A DNA stretch of 64,000 nt, taken from Boseongicola sp. (GTDB lineage Bacteria; Pseudomonadota; Alphaproteobacteria; Rhodobacterales; Rhodobacteraceae). The translations under genes were made by a program, and so were the position numbers. The notes beneath the pieces were generated by a model. It ran no database searches. It saw only the letters and a program-made list of their open reading frames with translations, and was not told the origin of the DNA. Shown one piece after another: positions 57,124-64,000 of the stretch. The number at the start of each line of letters is the position of its first letter. The first letter of the stretch is position 1. The stretch lies in assembly GCA_028824715.1 (NCBI GenBank), contig JAPPCV010000134.1, forward strand, positions 1-64,000. Direction: 5' to 3'.

Positions 57124-57876
57124 ATGAGTGAGTTGCTCTACTACGACCTGAAAGATGCGGCTGGCGTCGTTCCCAGCCTGGCAACCCAGGTCTGCCGGGA
57201 ACTCGGCCGTCGAATCGTGGCGGGCCACTTGCGCGAAGGCGAACTGATCGACGACGAGAACAGGCTTTGCGAGCGGTTCGGAGTCAGCAAGTCAGTGATT
57301 CGTGAAGCGGTGAAACTGCTGGTTGGAAAAGGCATGTTGGAAGTGCGACGCGGCCACGGTACCCGGGTGCGTCGGCGGGCAAGCTGGAACCTGCTCGACG
57401 ACGACGTGCTGGCTTGGCACCAGGGTTTCGAGCCAAGGTCGGACTTTCTGCGTCAACTCATGGATGTCCGGCAGGTGATCGAGCCAAACGCGGCTGCTTG
57501 GGCCGCACGATCTGCGACGGAGGCTCAGATTGCCGCAGTTCGTCTGGCACAGGCGAACATGGAAGGGGCACTGTCCGTGCAGGGTTTCGTGGTGGCAGAT
57601 GCCCAGTTTCACAGGGCAGTGCTCCGGGCAGCGAACAATGAAGTGCTGATGGCGATGGAGGGCGTCATCTTTTCCTCGTTGCTCAGCTCGATCCGCCTGA
57701 CCAACGCGGACCCGCGCGACAACAAGCGATCAGTGCCACTGCACCGAAAGGTCCTCAATGCCATCGAAGCTCGCGATGCCGAAGCGGCGTCGAATGCGAT
57801 GAAAGAGCACTTGGAGGACACACGCGCGCGCCTCGCTGGCGCCCTGTCTGCCAGGGACACCAAGGGAGGACATTGA
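57124..57876 (+). CDS. GntR/FadR-type (FCD domain) transcriptional regulator
   Basis: A 250-residue regulator. The winged helix-turn-helix (about 15-85) contains DENRLCERFGVSKSVIREAV, KLLVGKGMLEVRRGHGTRV. The all-helical FCD ligand domain (about 105-235) contains the metal-site residues D, H, H, H (as in DAQFHRAVLRAANN and LHRKVLNAI). The linker NLLDDDVLAWHQGF resembles DgoR-type regulators of sugar acids. It precedes and probably controls the ABC transporter and dehydrogenase genes on the same strand; the effector is likely a sugar acid. Confidence 0.9.
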   Translation: MSELLYYDLKDAAGVVPSLATQVCRELGRRIVAGHLREGELIDDENRLCERFGVSKSVIREAVKLLVGKGMLEVRRGHGTRVRRRASWNLLDDDVLAWHQGFEPRSDFLRQLMDVRQVIEPNAAAWAARSATEAQIAAVRLAQANMEGALSVQGFVVADAQFHRAVLRAANNEVLMAMEGVIFSSLLSSIRLTNADPRDNKRSVPLHRKVLNAIEARDAEAASNAMKEHLEDTRARLAGALSARDTKGGH

Positions 57877-57943
57877 CACCTGCGGGATCGAACTTGACGC
57901 ACAGCAACGAAACACGCGCCTGATTGGTGGTCAGGCTAGTGGC

Positions 57944-57982
57944 GGCGGCTTGAGACAAGCTGGAAACCAGGCTCGAGCCGCC
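57944..57982 (+). other. Long hairpin between the GntR gene and the sugar-binding protein gene
   Basis: GGCGGCTTGAG (57944-57954) pairs with CTCGAGCCGCC (57972-57982), 11 pairs with one G-T, around 17 bases. It lies 67 bases after the regulator stop. Without a T-run it may be a weak terminator or a leader structure of the transporter mRNA. Confidence 0.5.
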
Positions 57983-58020
57983 AGATCGCCCTGAAAATGG
58001 GAGAGTACCACCAGACGATC

Positions 58021-58037
58021 CGGCGCCGAAAGCGCCG
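58021..58037 (+). other. Small hairpin just before the ribosome binding site of the sugar-binding protein
   Basis: CGGCGC and GCGCCG close a CGAAA loop; the GAGGAGGA site begins 11 bases later. It could affect translation start or mRNA stability of a highly expressed gene. Confidence 0.4.
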
Positions 58038-58059
58038 AAACATCCATGAGGAGGATATG

Positions 58060-59121
58060 ATGATTCCCAAACTGAAGAAAGGCCTTTTGGCAGGAGCCAT
58101 CGCGACATCCGCGCTGGCCACGGCAGGGACCGCATCGGCTGCGGACATGGTGGCGCTCTTGCTGCCGGAGAACGTGAACCCACGCTGGGAACAGCAGGAC
58201 GCAGCTGCGTTTCTTGCGACCATGGCCGAGATCGCGCCTGACATAAAAGTTGAGGTGTTCAATGCGAACAATGACACCGCCACGCAGCAACGTCAGGCGG
58301 AGCAAGCCTTGACCCAAGGCGCGAAAGTGCTTGTGGTGATCCCCATCGACGGCGAAAGCTCGGCCATCATCGCCGACACTGCTGCCGAGGAAGGCGTGCC
58401 TACGATCGCCTACGACCGCATGATCAATTCGGCAAACACTACGTTCTGGGTTCAGGCCGATCTGGAAGGCATGGGCTACGACCAGGCGATGCATGTGATC
58501 GAGAACACAATGGACGGCGACACTCTGGTGCTTCTCAAGGGATCCCCCACCGATCCCAATGCCGCGGTAATTCACAACGGGCAGCTTCGTGCACTTCAAT
58601 CGCTCTTCGATAGCGGCAAGCGGGTCATGGGCTACGAAAACTGGACCCCAGGCTGGGATCCGGCAATTGCGCGGCGCTCCATGGACCAGGCGCTGACGCA
58701 ACTCAACAACAACGTGCAGGGCGTGGTTTCTTCCAATGACGGGAATGCAGGTGCGGCCATTGCCGCGATGGAAGAACAGGGCATGGCTGGCACCGTCCCG
58801 GTCTCGGGTCTCGACTGTACCGTGCAAGCCCAGCAATTGATGCTTCTAGGGAAGCAGACGCAGTGTGGCTGGCGTCCGCTGGCTGACATGGCCGATGCCG
58901 CTGCACGGGTAACGGTCCGCCTGGTGAACGGCGAAGATTTCTCGGATCTTGCGCCGCAGACCGTGGTCAACGGCGTTGGCGCCGAAGTGGCCTATGTCCC
59001 GGTCGGTTCATATTCGGCCGTGGGTGCGGAGGGCGTCGCCTACGTGATCGAAAACGATCCTTCGATCACCAAGGAAATGGTCTGCCAGGGCGAAGCCGCG
59101 GCAACCGGATTCTGCCAGTAA
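58060..59121 (+). CDS. Sugar ABC transporter, periplasmic binding protein (XylF-like)
   Basis: Periplasmic binding protein of the ribose/xylose type, 353 residues. The signal peptide is MIPKLKKGLLAGAIATSALA with a TASAAD cleavage region. The mature start MVALLLPENVNPRWEQQD and NNDTATQQRQAEQAL, YDRMI, SSNDGNAGAAIAAMEEQG are XylF features. Substrate could be xylose-like or another sugar or polyol. Tandem ATGs stand at 58057 and 58060; 58060 has the better distance (five bases) from AGGAGG. The first gene of a transporter operon. Confidence 0.92.
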   Translation: MIPKLKKGLLAGAIATSALATAGTASAADMVALLLPENVNPRWEQQDAAAFLATMAEIAPDIKVEVFNANNDTATQQRQAEQALTQGAKVLVVIPIDGESSAIIADTAAEEGVPTIAYDRMINSANTTFWVQADLEGMGYDQAMHVIENTMDGDTLVLLKGSPTDPNAAVIHNGQLRALQSLFDSGKRVMGYENWTPGWDPAIARRSMDQALTQLNNNVQGVVSSNDGNAGAAIAAMEEQGMAGTVPVSGLDCTVQAQQLMLLGKQTQCGWRPLADMADAAARVTVRLVNGEDFSDLAPQTVVNGVGAEVAYVPVGSYSAVGAEGVAYVIENDPSITKEMVCQGEAAATGFCQ

Positions 59122-59133
59122 TCAGGGCTTTCG

Positions 59134-59949
59134 ATGGGACCCGAGAGTAAAAAGGTGGGGCATTCTGCCCCACCGGCACATCTTAGCGTGCGTGGCATCC
59201 AGAAACGATTCGGTGGCGTTCATGCCTTGCGTGGAGTGGACTTTGAGGTCGCTCGCGGCGAGGTCATGGCGCTTGTTGGCGACAATGGAGCGGGAAAGTC
59301 AACGCTCATGAAAGTGCTCGCGGGAGCCTATGTCGCCGACGAGGGACAGTTCTTCCTCGACGGTGCCAACGTCAGCATCAGCAACCCTAACGATGCCGCC
59401 GATCTGGGCATTCAAATTGTCTACCAGGATCTTTCATTGTGCGAGAATCTCGATGTTGCTGCCAACCTGTCGCTCGGGTCGGAACCGGTGAAACCGGGCT
59501 GGACCATTCTGCCTCGCATTCTGCGTCCGCTGGATGACCTCGAGATGGAGGTCAAGGCAAAGGAGGCCTTCGACAAGCTTGAGGTCCGGACCTTGCAGTC
59601 GGTGCGGGCGAAAGTCGGCGGACTTTCCGGCGGACAACGTCAGGCGATCGCAATCGCGCGCGCGGTCGGGGCGGACAGCACTGTCGTTATGCTCGACGAG
59701 CCTACCGCCGCGCTTGGCGTGGCGCAGACCCGGCAGGTGCTGGAGGTGGTCAAGCGTCTGCGCGAGACAAACCACGCGGTCGTCTACATTTCGCACAATA
59801 TGCGTGACATCTTCGACGTCGCTGACCGCATCTGCGTTCTTCGCCACGGCGGCAATGTCGCAACCTACCAGCGTTCCGAGACGACTCCCGACGAAATCGT
59901 GGTCGCGATGACACGTGGTCGTGCCAACGAGGTCAATGATGCAGCCTGA
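59134..59949 (+). CDS. Sugar ABC transporter ATPase (single domain)
   Basis: Cytoplasmic ATPase, 271 residues with one nucleotide-binding domain like FrcA. Walker A is GDNGAGKST, Q-loop IQIVYQDLSLCENLDVA, signature LSGGQRQAIAIARA, Walker B VVMLDEPTAALG and H-loop VYISHNMRDIF. It follows the binding-protein gene by 12 bases. Its end overlaps the permease start by 11 bases. Confidence 0.93.
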   Translation: MGPESKKVGHSAPPAHLSVRGIQKRFGGVHALRGVDFEVARGEVMALVGDNGAGKSTLMKVLAGAYVADEGQFFLDGANVSISNPNDAADLGIQIVYQDLSLCENLDVAANLSLGSEPVKPGWTILPRILRPLDDLEMEVKAKEAFDKLEVRTLQSVRAKVGGLSGGQRQAIAIARAVGADSTVVMLDEPTAALGVAQTRQVLEVVKRLRETNHAVVYISHNMRDIFDVADRICVLRHGGNVATYQRSETTPDEIVVAMTRGRANEVNDAA

Positions 59950-61159
59950 CGGCAGGATTTCCGTGCTCGACCGCTTTCGGACAATGCGCGAAACGCGCAT
60001 CGGATCATTCGCGCCCGTGCTGCTGGCATTGGCGGCGATCTGGGCCTGGTTCGGACTGGCGCTTCCACTCTGGGACCTTGCGTCAGGCCAGGCCGACGGC
60101 TTCCGCGCGATTTTTCTGAGCCCGCGCAACATCTACAACCTGTTCATGCAGTCAGCGCTGATCGCCACGTTGGCTGTGGGGATCACGACCGTGCTCCTGC
60201 TGGGCGAAATCGACTTGTCCGCGGCGGCAACCGCTGGGGTGTGCGCAGCGCTCTTGGGCGTTATGGTGCTGGCCGGCATGCCCGGATGGCTTGCTTGCTT
60301 GATCGTGATGGCCATCGGCATCGTGATGGGTGCGGCGCAGGGCGTGCTGGTCGCCTATGTCGGCATTCCCTCCTTCGTCGTCACTCTAGCCGGTCTCCTT
60401 GGTTATCAAGGCTTGATGCAGAAGATCCTGCCGACGGGAAACCTGAACGTTGGCGACCCGTTCGTTCGAGGTTTCACGCGTGTGCTGATTCCGGACATCT
60501 GGGGGCTGGCGCTCGGGGCGCTCTGCATCGTGCTCTTTGCTTATGCGAGCTTGCAAAAGCAGGCTCGGCGACGCGCACTTGGGCTGGAAGTTGACCCACC
60601 GCTTGCCCTTTGGGGACAGGTGCTGGCCTTTGGCACAATCGTGATTGCCGTGATCGTGACGCTCAATGCCTATCGCTCCTTGCCGCTCTTGCTGGTTCTG
60701 CTCGTCGGGATCACCACGCTCCTGGGCTGGATCACAACATCCACACCGTTCGGGCGCTCGCTCTTCGCCGTTGGCGGCAACGCCGAAAGCGCACGTCGCG
60801 CTGGCTTCAATGTCAATCGGATCCGCGTGGCGGCATTTGGGATCGTTGGGCTGATGGCGGCTATCGGCGGCATCTTCGGGGCATCTCGATTTGGATCGGT
60901 GTCTTACACAGCCTTTGCAGGCGGCTCGCTTCTGCTGGAAGCCATCGGCGCGGCCGTCATTGGCGGGACCTCGCTCTTCGGCGGGCGCGGCTCGGTATGG
61001 AACGCAATACTCGGCGCACTTGTGATCGGATCGCTCGGCAACGGGCTCGACCTGACCGGCGCAAGTGCCGCTGACAAGCTCATGGTTTCAGGAGCGATCT
61101 TGATCCTTGCCGTGGCCGTTGACGCACTGTCGAGAAGAGACGGCAGTACGGGACAGTAG
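59939..61159 (+). CDS. Sugar ABC transporter permease (XylH-like)
   Basis: Inner-membrane permease of the XylH/RbsC family, 406 residues, about 10-12 hydrophobic segments. LLLGEIDLSAAATAGVCAAL is the family signature; PFGRSLFAVGGNAESARRAG and GGTSLFGGRGSVWNAILGAL are conserved in sugar permeases. Tandem ATGs stand at 59936 and 59939. 59939 is chosen for its distance from GAGGT. The frame further upstream (59915) lies inside the ATPase gene. Confidence 0.93.
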   Translation: MQPDGRISVLDRFRTMRETRIGSFAPVLLALAAIWAWFGLALPLWDLASGQADGFRAIFLSPRNIYNLFMQSALIATLAVGITTVLLLGEIDLSAAATAGVCAALLGVMVLAGMPGWLACLIVMAIGIVMGAAQGVLVAYVGIPSFVVTLAGLLGYQGLMQKILPTGNLNVGDPFVRGFTRVLIPDIWGLALGALCIVLFAYASLQKQARRRALGLEVDPPLALWGQVLAFGTIVIAVIVTLNAYRSLPLLLVLLVGITTLLGWITTSTPFGRSLFAVGGNAESARRAGFNVNRIRVAAFGIVGLMAAIGGIFGASRFGSVSYTAFAGGSLLLEAIGAAVIGGTSLFGGRGSVWNAILGALVIGSLGNGLDLTGASAADKLMVSGAILILAVAVDALSRRDGSTGQ

Positions 61160-61168
61160 GAGTTCGGG

Positions 61169-61627
61169 ATGGCCGACTTCCCCATGTCGCCAAAGGAGCG
61201 CCACTTGCTTGACTCGATCCTTGACCAGCTGATTCCGGGCAGTTGCGAAAGGAACATTCCCGGTGCCGGAGAAATTGGAGTTGCCGACTACTTGGCGCAC
61301 GTGGCCGCACGCAGGTCCCGTTTCGACGCTGCGCTAAGGCGGCTGCTGGCCCGGGCGTCAGAACTGACGGACGGTATCGACTCCGATGCCATTCGCCGGC
61401 TCGAGCAATCCATGCCGATAGAATTCGCAGAGCTTCTCACCGAATCCTACAAGGGATATTACAGCCGCCCGGACATGCGCGCCAAAGTCGGTGTTGGCGC
61501 GCACCCGGCTCATCCTTCGGGATATGAGGTTGCCCAAGAAAGCGCAGAGTTCATGGGCAGTCTCATCGAACCTGTCCGGGCTCGCGGGCCGTTCTACCGT
61601 GATCCGAGTATAGCCGGAGGTGGCTGA
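61169..61627 (+). CDS. Small subunit of a GMC-type dehydrogenase (gluconate 2-dehydrogenase subunit 3 family)
   Basis: A 152-residue protein of the Gluc_2-dehyd3 type: LLDSILDQLIPGSCERNIPG AGEIG, VADYLAHVAA, and a tail HPAHPSGYEVAQ. Such subunits accompany GMC flavoproteins like gluconate 2-dehydrogenase and glucoside 3-dehydrogenase. Unlike periplasmic relatives it has no Tat signal, so the complex should be cytoplasmic. It sits nine bases after the permease gene and directly before the GMC gene. Confidence 0.8.
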   Translation: MADFPMSPKERHLLDSILDQLIPGSCERNIPGAGEIGVADYLAHVAARRSRFDAALRRLLARASELTDGIDSDAIRRLEQSMPIEFAELLTESYKGYYSRPDMRAKVGVGAHPAHPSGYEVAQESAEFMGSLIEPVRARGPFYRDPSIAGGG

Positions 61628-61628
61628 G

Positions 61629-63248
61629 ATGGCGAGCGATCCGGTTGACGTGCTGATCGTGGGCGCCGGCGCTTCGGGTGCGGCAATCGCTTGGTCGCTG
61701 CTGGAGACGCGGATGCGAATCCTGTGCTTGGAACAGGGTGATCACCTGCAGGACAGCGACTTTCCTTCACGACGCGATGATTACGAACTGGCGCGATACG
61801 CCGAGTTTTCCTGCGACCCGAATGTGCGAAAGTTGAGCCAGGATTATCCAATCAACTCGGAAGGCAGTTGCATCACTCCGGTGAACTGGAACGGCGTGGG
61901 CGGTTCCACGATCAACTTCCTGGGCCACTGGCCGCGGATGAAGCCTTCGGACTTCCGGACAAGATCCCTGGACGGTGTGGGCGAGGATTGGCCGTTGGAC
62001 TATCATGCCCTGGCCCCGTTCTATGACATGAACGACGCCAATACCGGGGTGTCGGGTCTGGGAGGCAATCCGGCGTACCCTGACTACACGCCGCCGTTGC
62101 CGCCCATTCCAATTGGCAAGCTGGGACAGACACTTGCCATGGGGTTCAACAGGCTCGGCTGGCATTGGTGGCCGTCGGATGTCGCGATTCTCAGCCAGGA
62201 TCATGACGGCCGGCAGCGTTGCGTCAATGCTGGCACCTGTGATCTGGGCTGCGCAGCCGGAGCCAAGGGCGGAACAAATTTCACTTACTGGCCGGTGCTC
62301 GAAAACGCTGGCGTCGAATTGCGAACCAATGCACGGGTTCGGGAAATTCTCGTGGACAGGAACACTGGTCTTGCCAAGGGCGTGCTCTACCACGGGTCCG
62401 ACGGACAGGTGCACGAGCAAATGGCCGAAATGGTGGTCATGGCCTGCAATGGCGTGGGAACGCCGCGCATGTTGCTGCATTCTACCTCCAGGCTCTTTCC
62501 TGATGGTCTTGCCAACAGTTCAGGACTGGTCGGAAAGAACCTGATGTTCCACCCGTTGACTGGCATTTCCGGTGTCTTCGACGAACCGATGAAGGGTCAC
62601 GAGGGACCCATGGCGTGCTCGATACTCAGCCAGGAATTCTACGAATCCGATCCCTCGCGAGGATTTGTCCGCGGCTATGGCCTGCATTCAGGCCGCTCCA
62701 CAACGCCGATGACCTATGCTCTCGGCGGATTCGGAATCGACGACCCGATCCCTTGGGGCGCCGAACACCGCGAGATCATGGACAATGTCTATCCCTATCT
62801 TGCCGGGCTGACGGTGGTCACGGAGGATCTTCCTGAGGAGCACAACTGTGTCACTCTTGATCCGGAACTGACTGACGGCGACGGAATTCCCGCGCCAAGG
62901 ATCAGCTACTGCTTGAGCGAGAACACTCGCGCCATGCTCAAGCACGGCGAGGAACGCGCCAAAGAGGCACTTCTGGCAGCAGGGGCCAGGCGGATTCTCC
63001 CGAATGACAGCGACAAGGTCTGGAGGCGCGCCGGCTGGCATCAAATGGGCACCTGCCGGATGGGAAACGATCCCAAGAACTCGGTCGTCGACGGGTGGGG
63101 GAGGTCCCATGACGTGAAGAATCTCTTTATCGTCGATGGGTCCATCTTTGTGACGTCGGGTGCTGTCAACCCGACCGCGACGATTCAGGCGCTGGCTCTC
63201 TACATCGGCGACCGGATCAAGACCAATATCGGAAGTCTCTTCGACTGA
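61629..63248 (+). CDS. GMC-family FAD dehydrogenase, large subunit
   Basis: A 539-residue flavoprotein of the glucose-methanol-choline family. FAD motif VDVLIVGAGASGAAIAWSLL, the GMC signature GVGGSTINFLGHWPRM, a CVNAGTCDLGCAAGAKGG cysteine cluster typical of gluconate/2-keto-sugar dehydrogenase subunits, and the catalytic GWHQMGTCRMG with SGAVNPTATIQALALYIGDR. The ATG at 61629 has GGAGGT upstream; an in-frame GTG at 61620 overlaps the previous gene. No cytochrome subunit follows. Oxidation of a sugar or glycoside (for example at C3, as in glucoside 3-dehydrogenases) is a reasonable guess. Confidence 0.9.
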   Translation: MASDPVDVLIVGAGASGAAIAWSLLETRMRILCLEQGDHLQDSDFPSRRDDYELARYAEFSCDPNVRKLSQDYPINSEGSCITPVNWNGVGGSTINFLGHWPRMKPSDFRTRSLDGVGEDWPLDYHALAPFYDMNDANTGVSGLGGNPAYPDYTPPLPPIPIGKLGQTLAMGFNRLGWHWWPSDVAILSQDHDGRQRCVNAGTCDLGCAAGAKGGTNFTYWPVLENAGVELRTNARVREILVDRNTGLAKGVLYHGSDGQVHEQMAEMVVMACNGVGTPRMLLHSTSRLFPDGLANSSGLVGKNLMFHPLTGISGVFDEPMKGHEGPMACSILSQEFYESDPSRGFVRGYGLHSGRSTTPMTYALGGFGIDDPIPWGAEHREIMDNVYPYLAGLTVVTEDLPEEHNCVTLDPELTDGDGIPAPRISYCLSENTRAMLKHGEERAKEALLAAGARRILPNDSDKVWRRAGWHQMGTCRMGNDPKNSVVDGWGRSHDVKNLFIVDGSIFVTSGAVNPTATIQALALYIGDRIKTNIGSLFD

Positions 63249-63256
63249 GGTGAACC

Positions 63257-63514
63257 ATGGACTTTCCAACCAGAACGGGCTTTGCTGGCGGGCCGTCAGA
63301 CAGTCAGGGACACCGGGGGCCCATGAAACCGGGCACGGGAGGGCCCGGCGAAACCGTCCAGACCGCATTCACGGAGGATGCCGACCTTGCGTGGCGGACG
63401 GGCTGGGAGTCCTTCCCCGCAGAACCCGAAGTGCCGGAGCATCACGACCCCGCGGTCACTAGTCGGATGTCCGGCGCGCCTCGCGCTGATCGACTCGAAC
63501 GGGTGAGTGCATGA
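63257..63514 (+). CDS. Unrecognised 85-residue protein between the GMC dehydrogenase and enolase-family genes
   Basis: Gly/Pro-rich N-terminal half, then TEDADLAWRTGWESFPAEPE with two tryptophans. No signal, membrane segment or known motif. GAGGTG precedes the ATG at 63257 by a few bases, and its stop overlaps the next start (ATGA), so it fits tightly in the operon and is probably translated. Its role is unknown. Confidence 0.6.
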   Translation: MDFPTRTGFAGGPSDSQGHRGPMKPGTGGPGETVQTAFTEDADLAWRTGWESFPAEPEVPEHHDPAVTSRMSGAPRADRLERVSA

Positions 63515-64000
63515 AAATCACACGAGTCACCAGTCACGTTCTGCAATATGATCTGCCGGAAGAACTTGGCTATTCCCAACAATTCTACGCGCGCCGAACC
63601 GCCCATCTGGTCGAGGTCGAAACCGATGAGGGCGTCACCGGCTGGGGCGAGTGTTTCGGCCCGGGCAACGTGGCGCTCGCAAACAAGGGGATAGTCGAAA
63701 GGGTCATTCAGCCCATGGTGATTGGCGACGACCCGATGGACCGGGACGTGACTTGGCACAAGGTCTATAATCTCCTGCGCGATCATGGACAGAAAGGCAT
63801 GCCGCTTCAGGCGCTTTCCGGGGTCGACATCGCGTTATGGGACATTGCTGGCAAGGTCGCCGGACTGCCGCTTCACAAGCTGATCGGGGGGGCGCATCGA
63901 ACCCGCGTCCCCGCCTACGGCTACGGCATGATGCTCAAGCGCGAGAGCCTGGAGGATCACATTGCACGGTTTGCCGATGAAGCGGCCGGAATCCTCGGCA
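63511..64000 (+). CDS. Enolase-superfamily enzyme (mandelate racemase / muconate lactonizing type), N-terminal part
   Basis: First 163 residues, cut by the window end. The N-terminal capping domain reads MKITRVTSHVLQYDLPEELG, HLVEVETDEGVTGWGECFGP, and LQALSGVDIALWDIAGKVAG LPL, KLIGG leads into the barrel. Catalytic Lys and metal-binding Asp/Glu lie beyond the window, so the subgroup (sugar-acid dehydratase, racemase or cycloisomerase) cannot be told. As the next step after a sugar-oxidising GMC dehydrogenase, a sugar-acid dehydratase is likely. Confidence 0.9.
   Translation, partial: MKITRVTSHVLQYDLPEELGYSQQFYARRTAHLVEVETDEGVTGWGECFGPGNVALANKGIVERVIQPMVIGDDPMDRDVTWHKVYNLLRDHGQKGMPLQALSGVDIALWDIAGKVAGLPLHKLIGGAHRTRVPAYGYGMMLKRESLEDHIARFADEAAGILG

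Overview
The window looks like a chromosomal segment of an alphaproteobacterium, most likely of the Rhodobacterales. The reasons are high GC with strong GC bias at third codon positions, an rnd-lptC-lptA-lptB-hpf-ptsN cluster, a Rhizobium-type frcR/frcBCAK fructose locus, a tRNA-Leu / NDUFA9-like / uppP / glutamate synthase block, and a CTTG-N18-CCTATATA heat-shock-type promoter in front of dnaK. The assignment is an inference from gene content; no rRNA is present.

Layout. 0-13.5 kb is mostly core: the 5' part of dnaK, an AlkB-like dioxygenase, cysQ, a two-gene RND efflux pump, then (minus strand) rnd, lptC, lptA, lptB, hpf and ptsN, which handle RNA processing, LPS export, ribosome hibernation and PTS-Ntr regulation. 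12.3-17.4 kb is the fructose locus: a ROK repressor divergent from binding protein, permease, ATPase and kinase-like genes, with a perfect 23-bp palindrome between them. 17.5-26.1 kb holds a metallo-beta-lactamase-fold hydrolase, kbl-tdh for threonine breakdown, an MttB-family methyltransferase without pyrrolysine, a flavin oxidoreductase preceded by a possible 51-residue protein, and a Gfo/Idh/MocA dehydrogenase with an unrecognised partner. 26.3-36.2 kb reads as one catabolic unit: RidA, an RpiR-type regulator, a five-gene peptide-type ABC transporter, an MlrC-like M81 metallopeptidase and a PLP enzyme of the D-threonine aldolase / D-serine dehydratase family. The same 15-bp inverted repeat (TGTAA-N5-TTACA) lies in front of both ridA and the transporter, so the RpiR protein probably controls both.

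36.2-43.2 kb is an accessory island next to the 3' end of tRNA-Leu(CAG). It holds hicAB, a Cas3-type HD domain joined out of frame to a truncated Fic gene, a DUF4338 (DruA-like) domain fused to an ISAs1-type transposase with a frame change at an A8 run, a DUF4258/HTH toxin-antitoxin-like pair, a broken AbiEii-type toxin gene and a small WGR-domain ORF. 43.2-51.8 kb returns to core genes (NDUFA9-like, uppP, gltD-gfa-gltB). 51.8-57.1 kb is decaying DNA: a broken parDE-like pair and a fadH pseudogene that keeps full length but carries at least three frameshifts and two stop codons, with one intact DUF2236 gene between them. 57.1-64 kb is a second sugar or sugar-acid locus: GntR/FCD regulator, three-gene ABC transporter, a cytoplasmic GMC dehydrogenase with its small subunit, an 85-residue protein and an enolase-superfamily enzyme cut by the window end.

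Most of the novelty is in the island (HD/Fic chimera, DUF4338-transposase fusion) and in the predicted RpiR-controlled peptide/D-amino-acid unit. No CRISPR array, integrase or complete prophage is visible.
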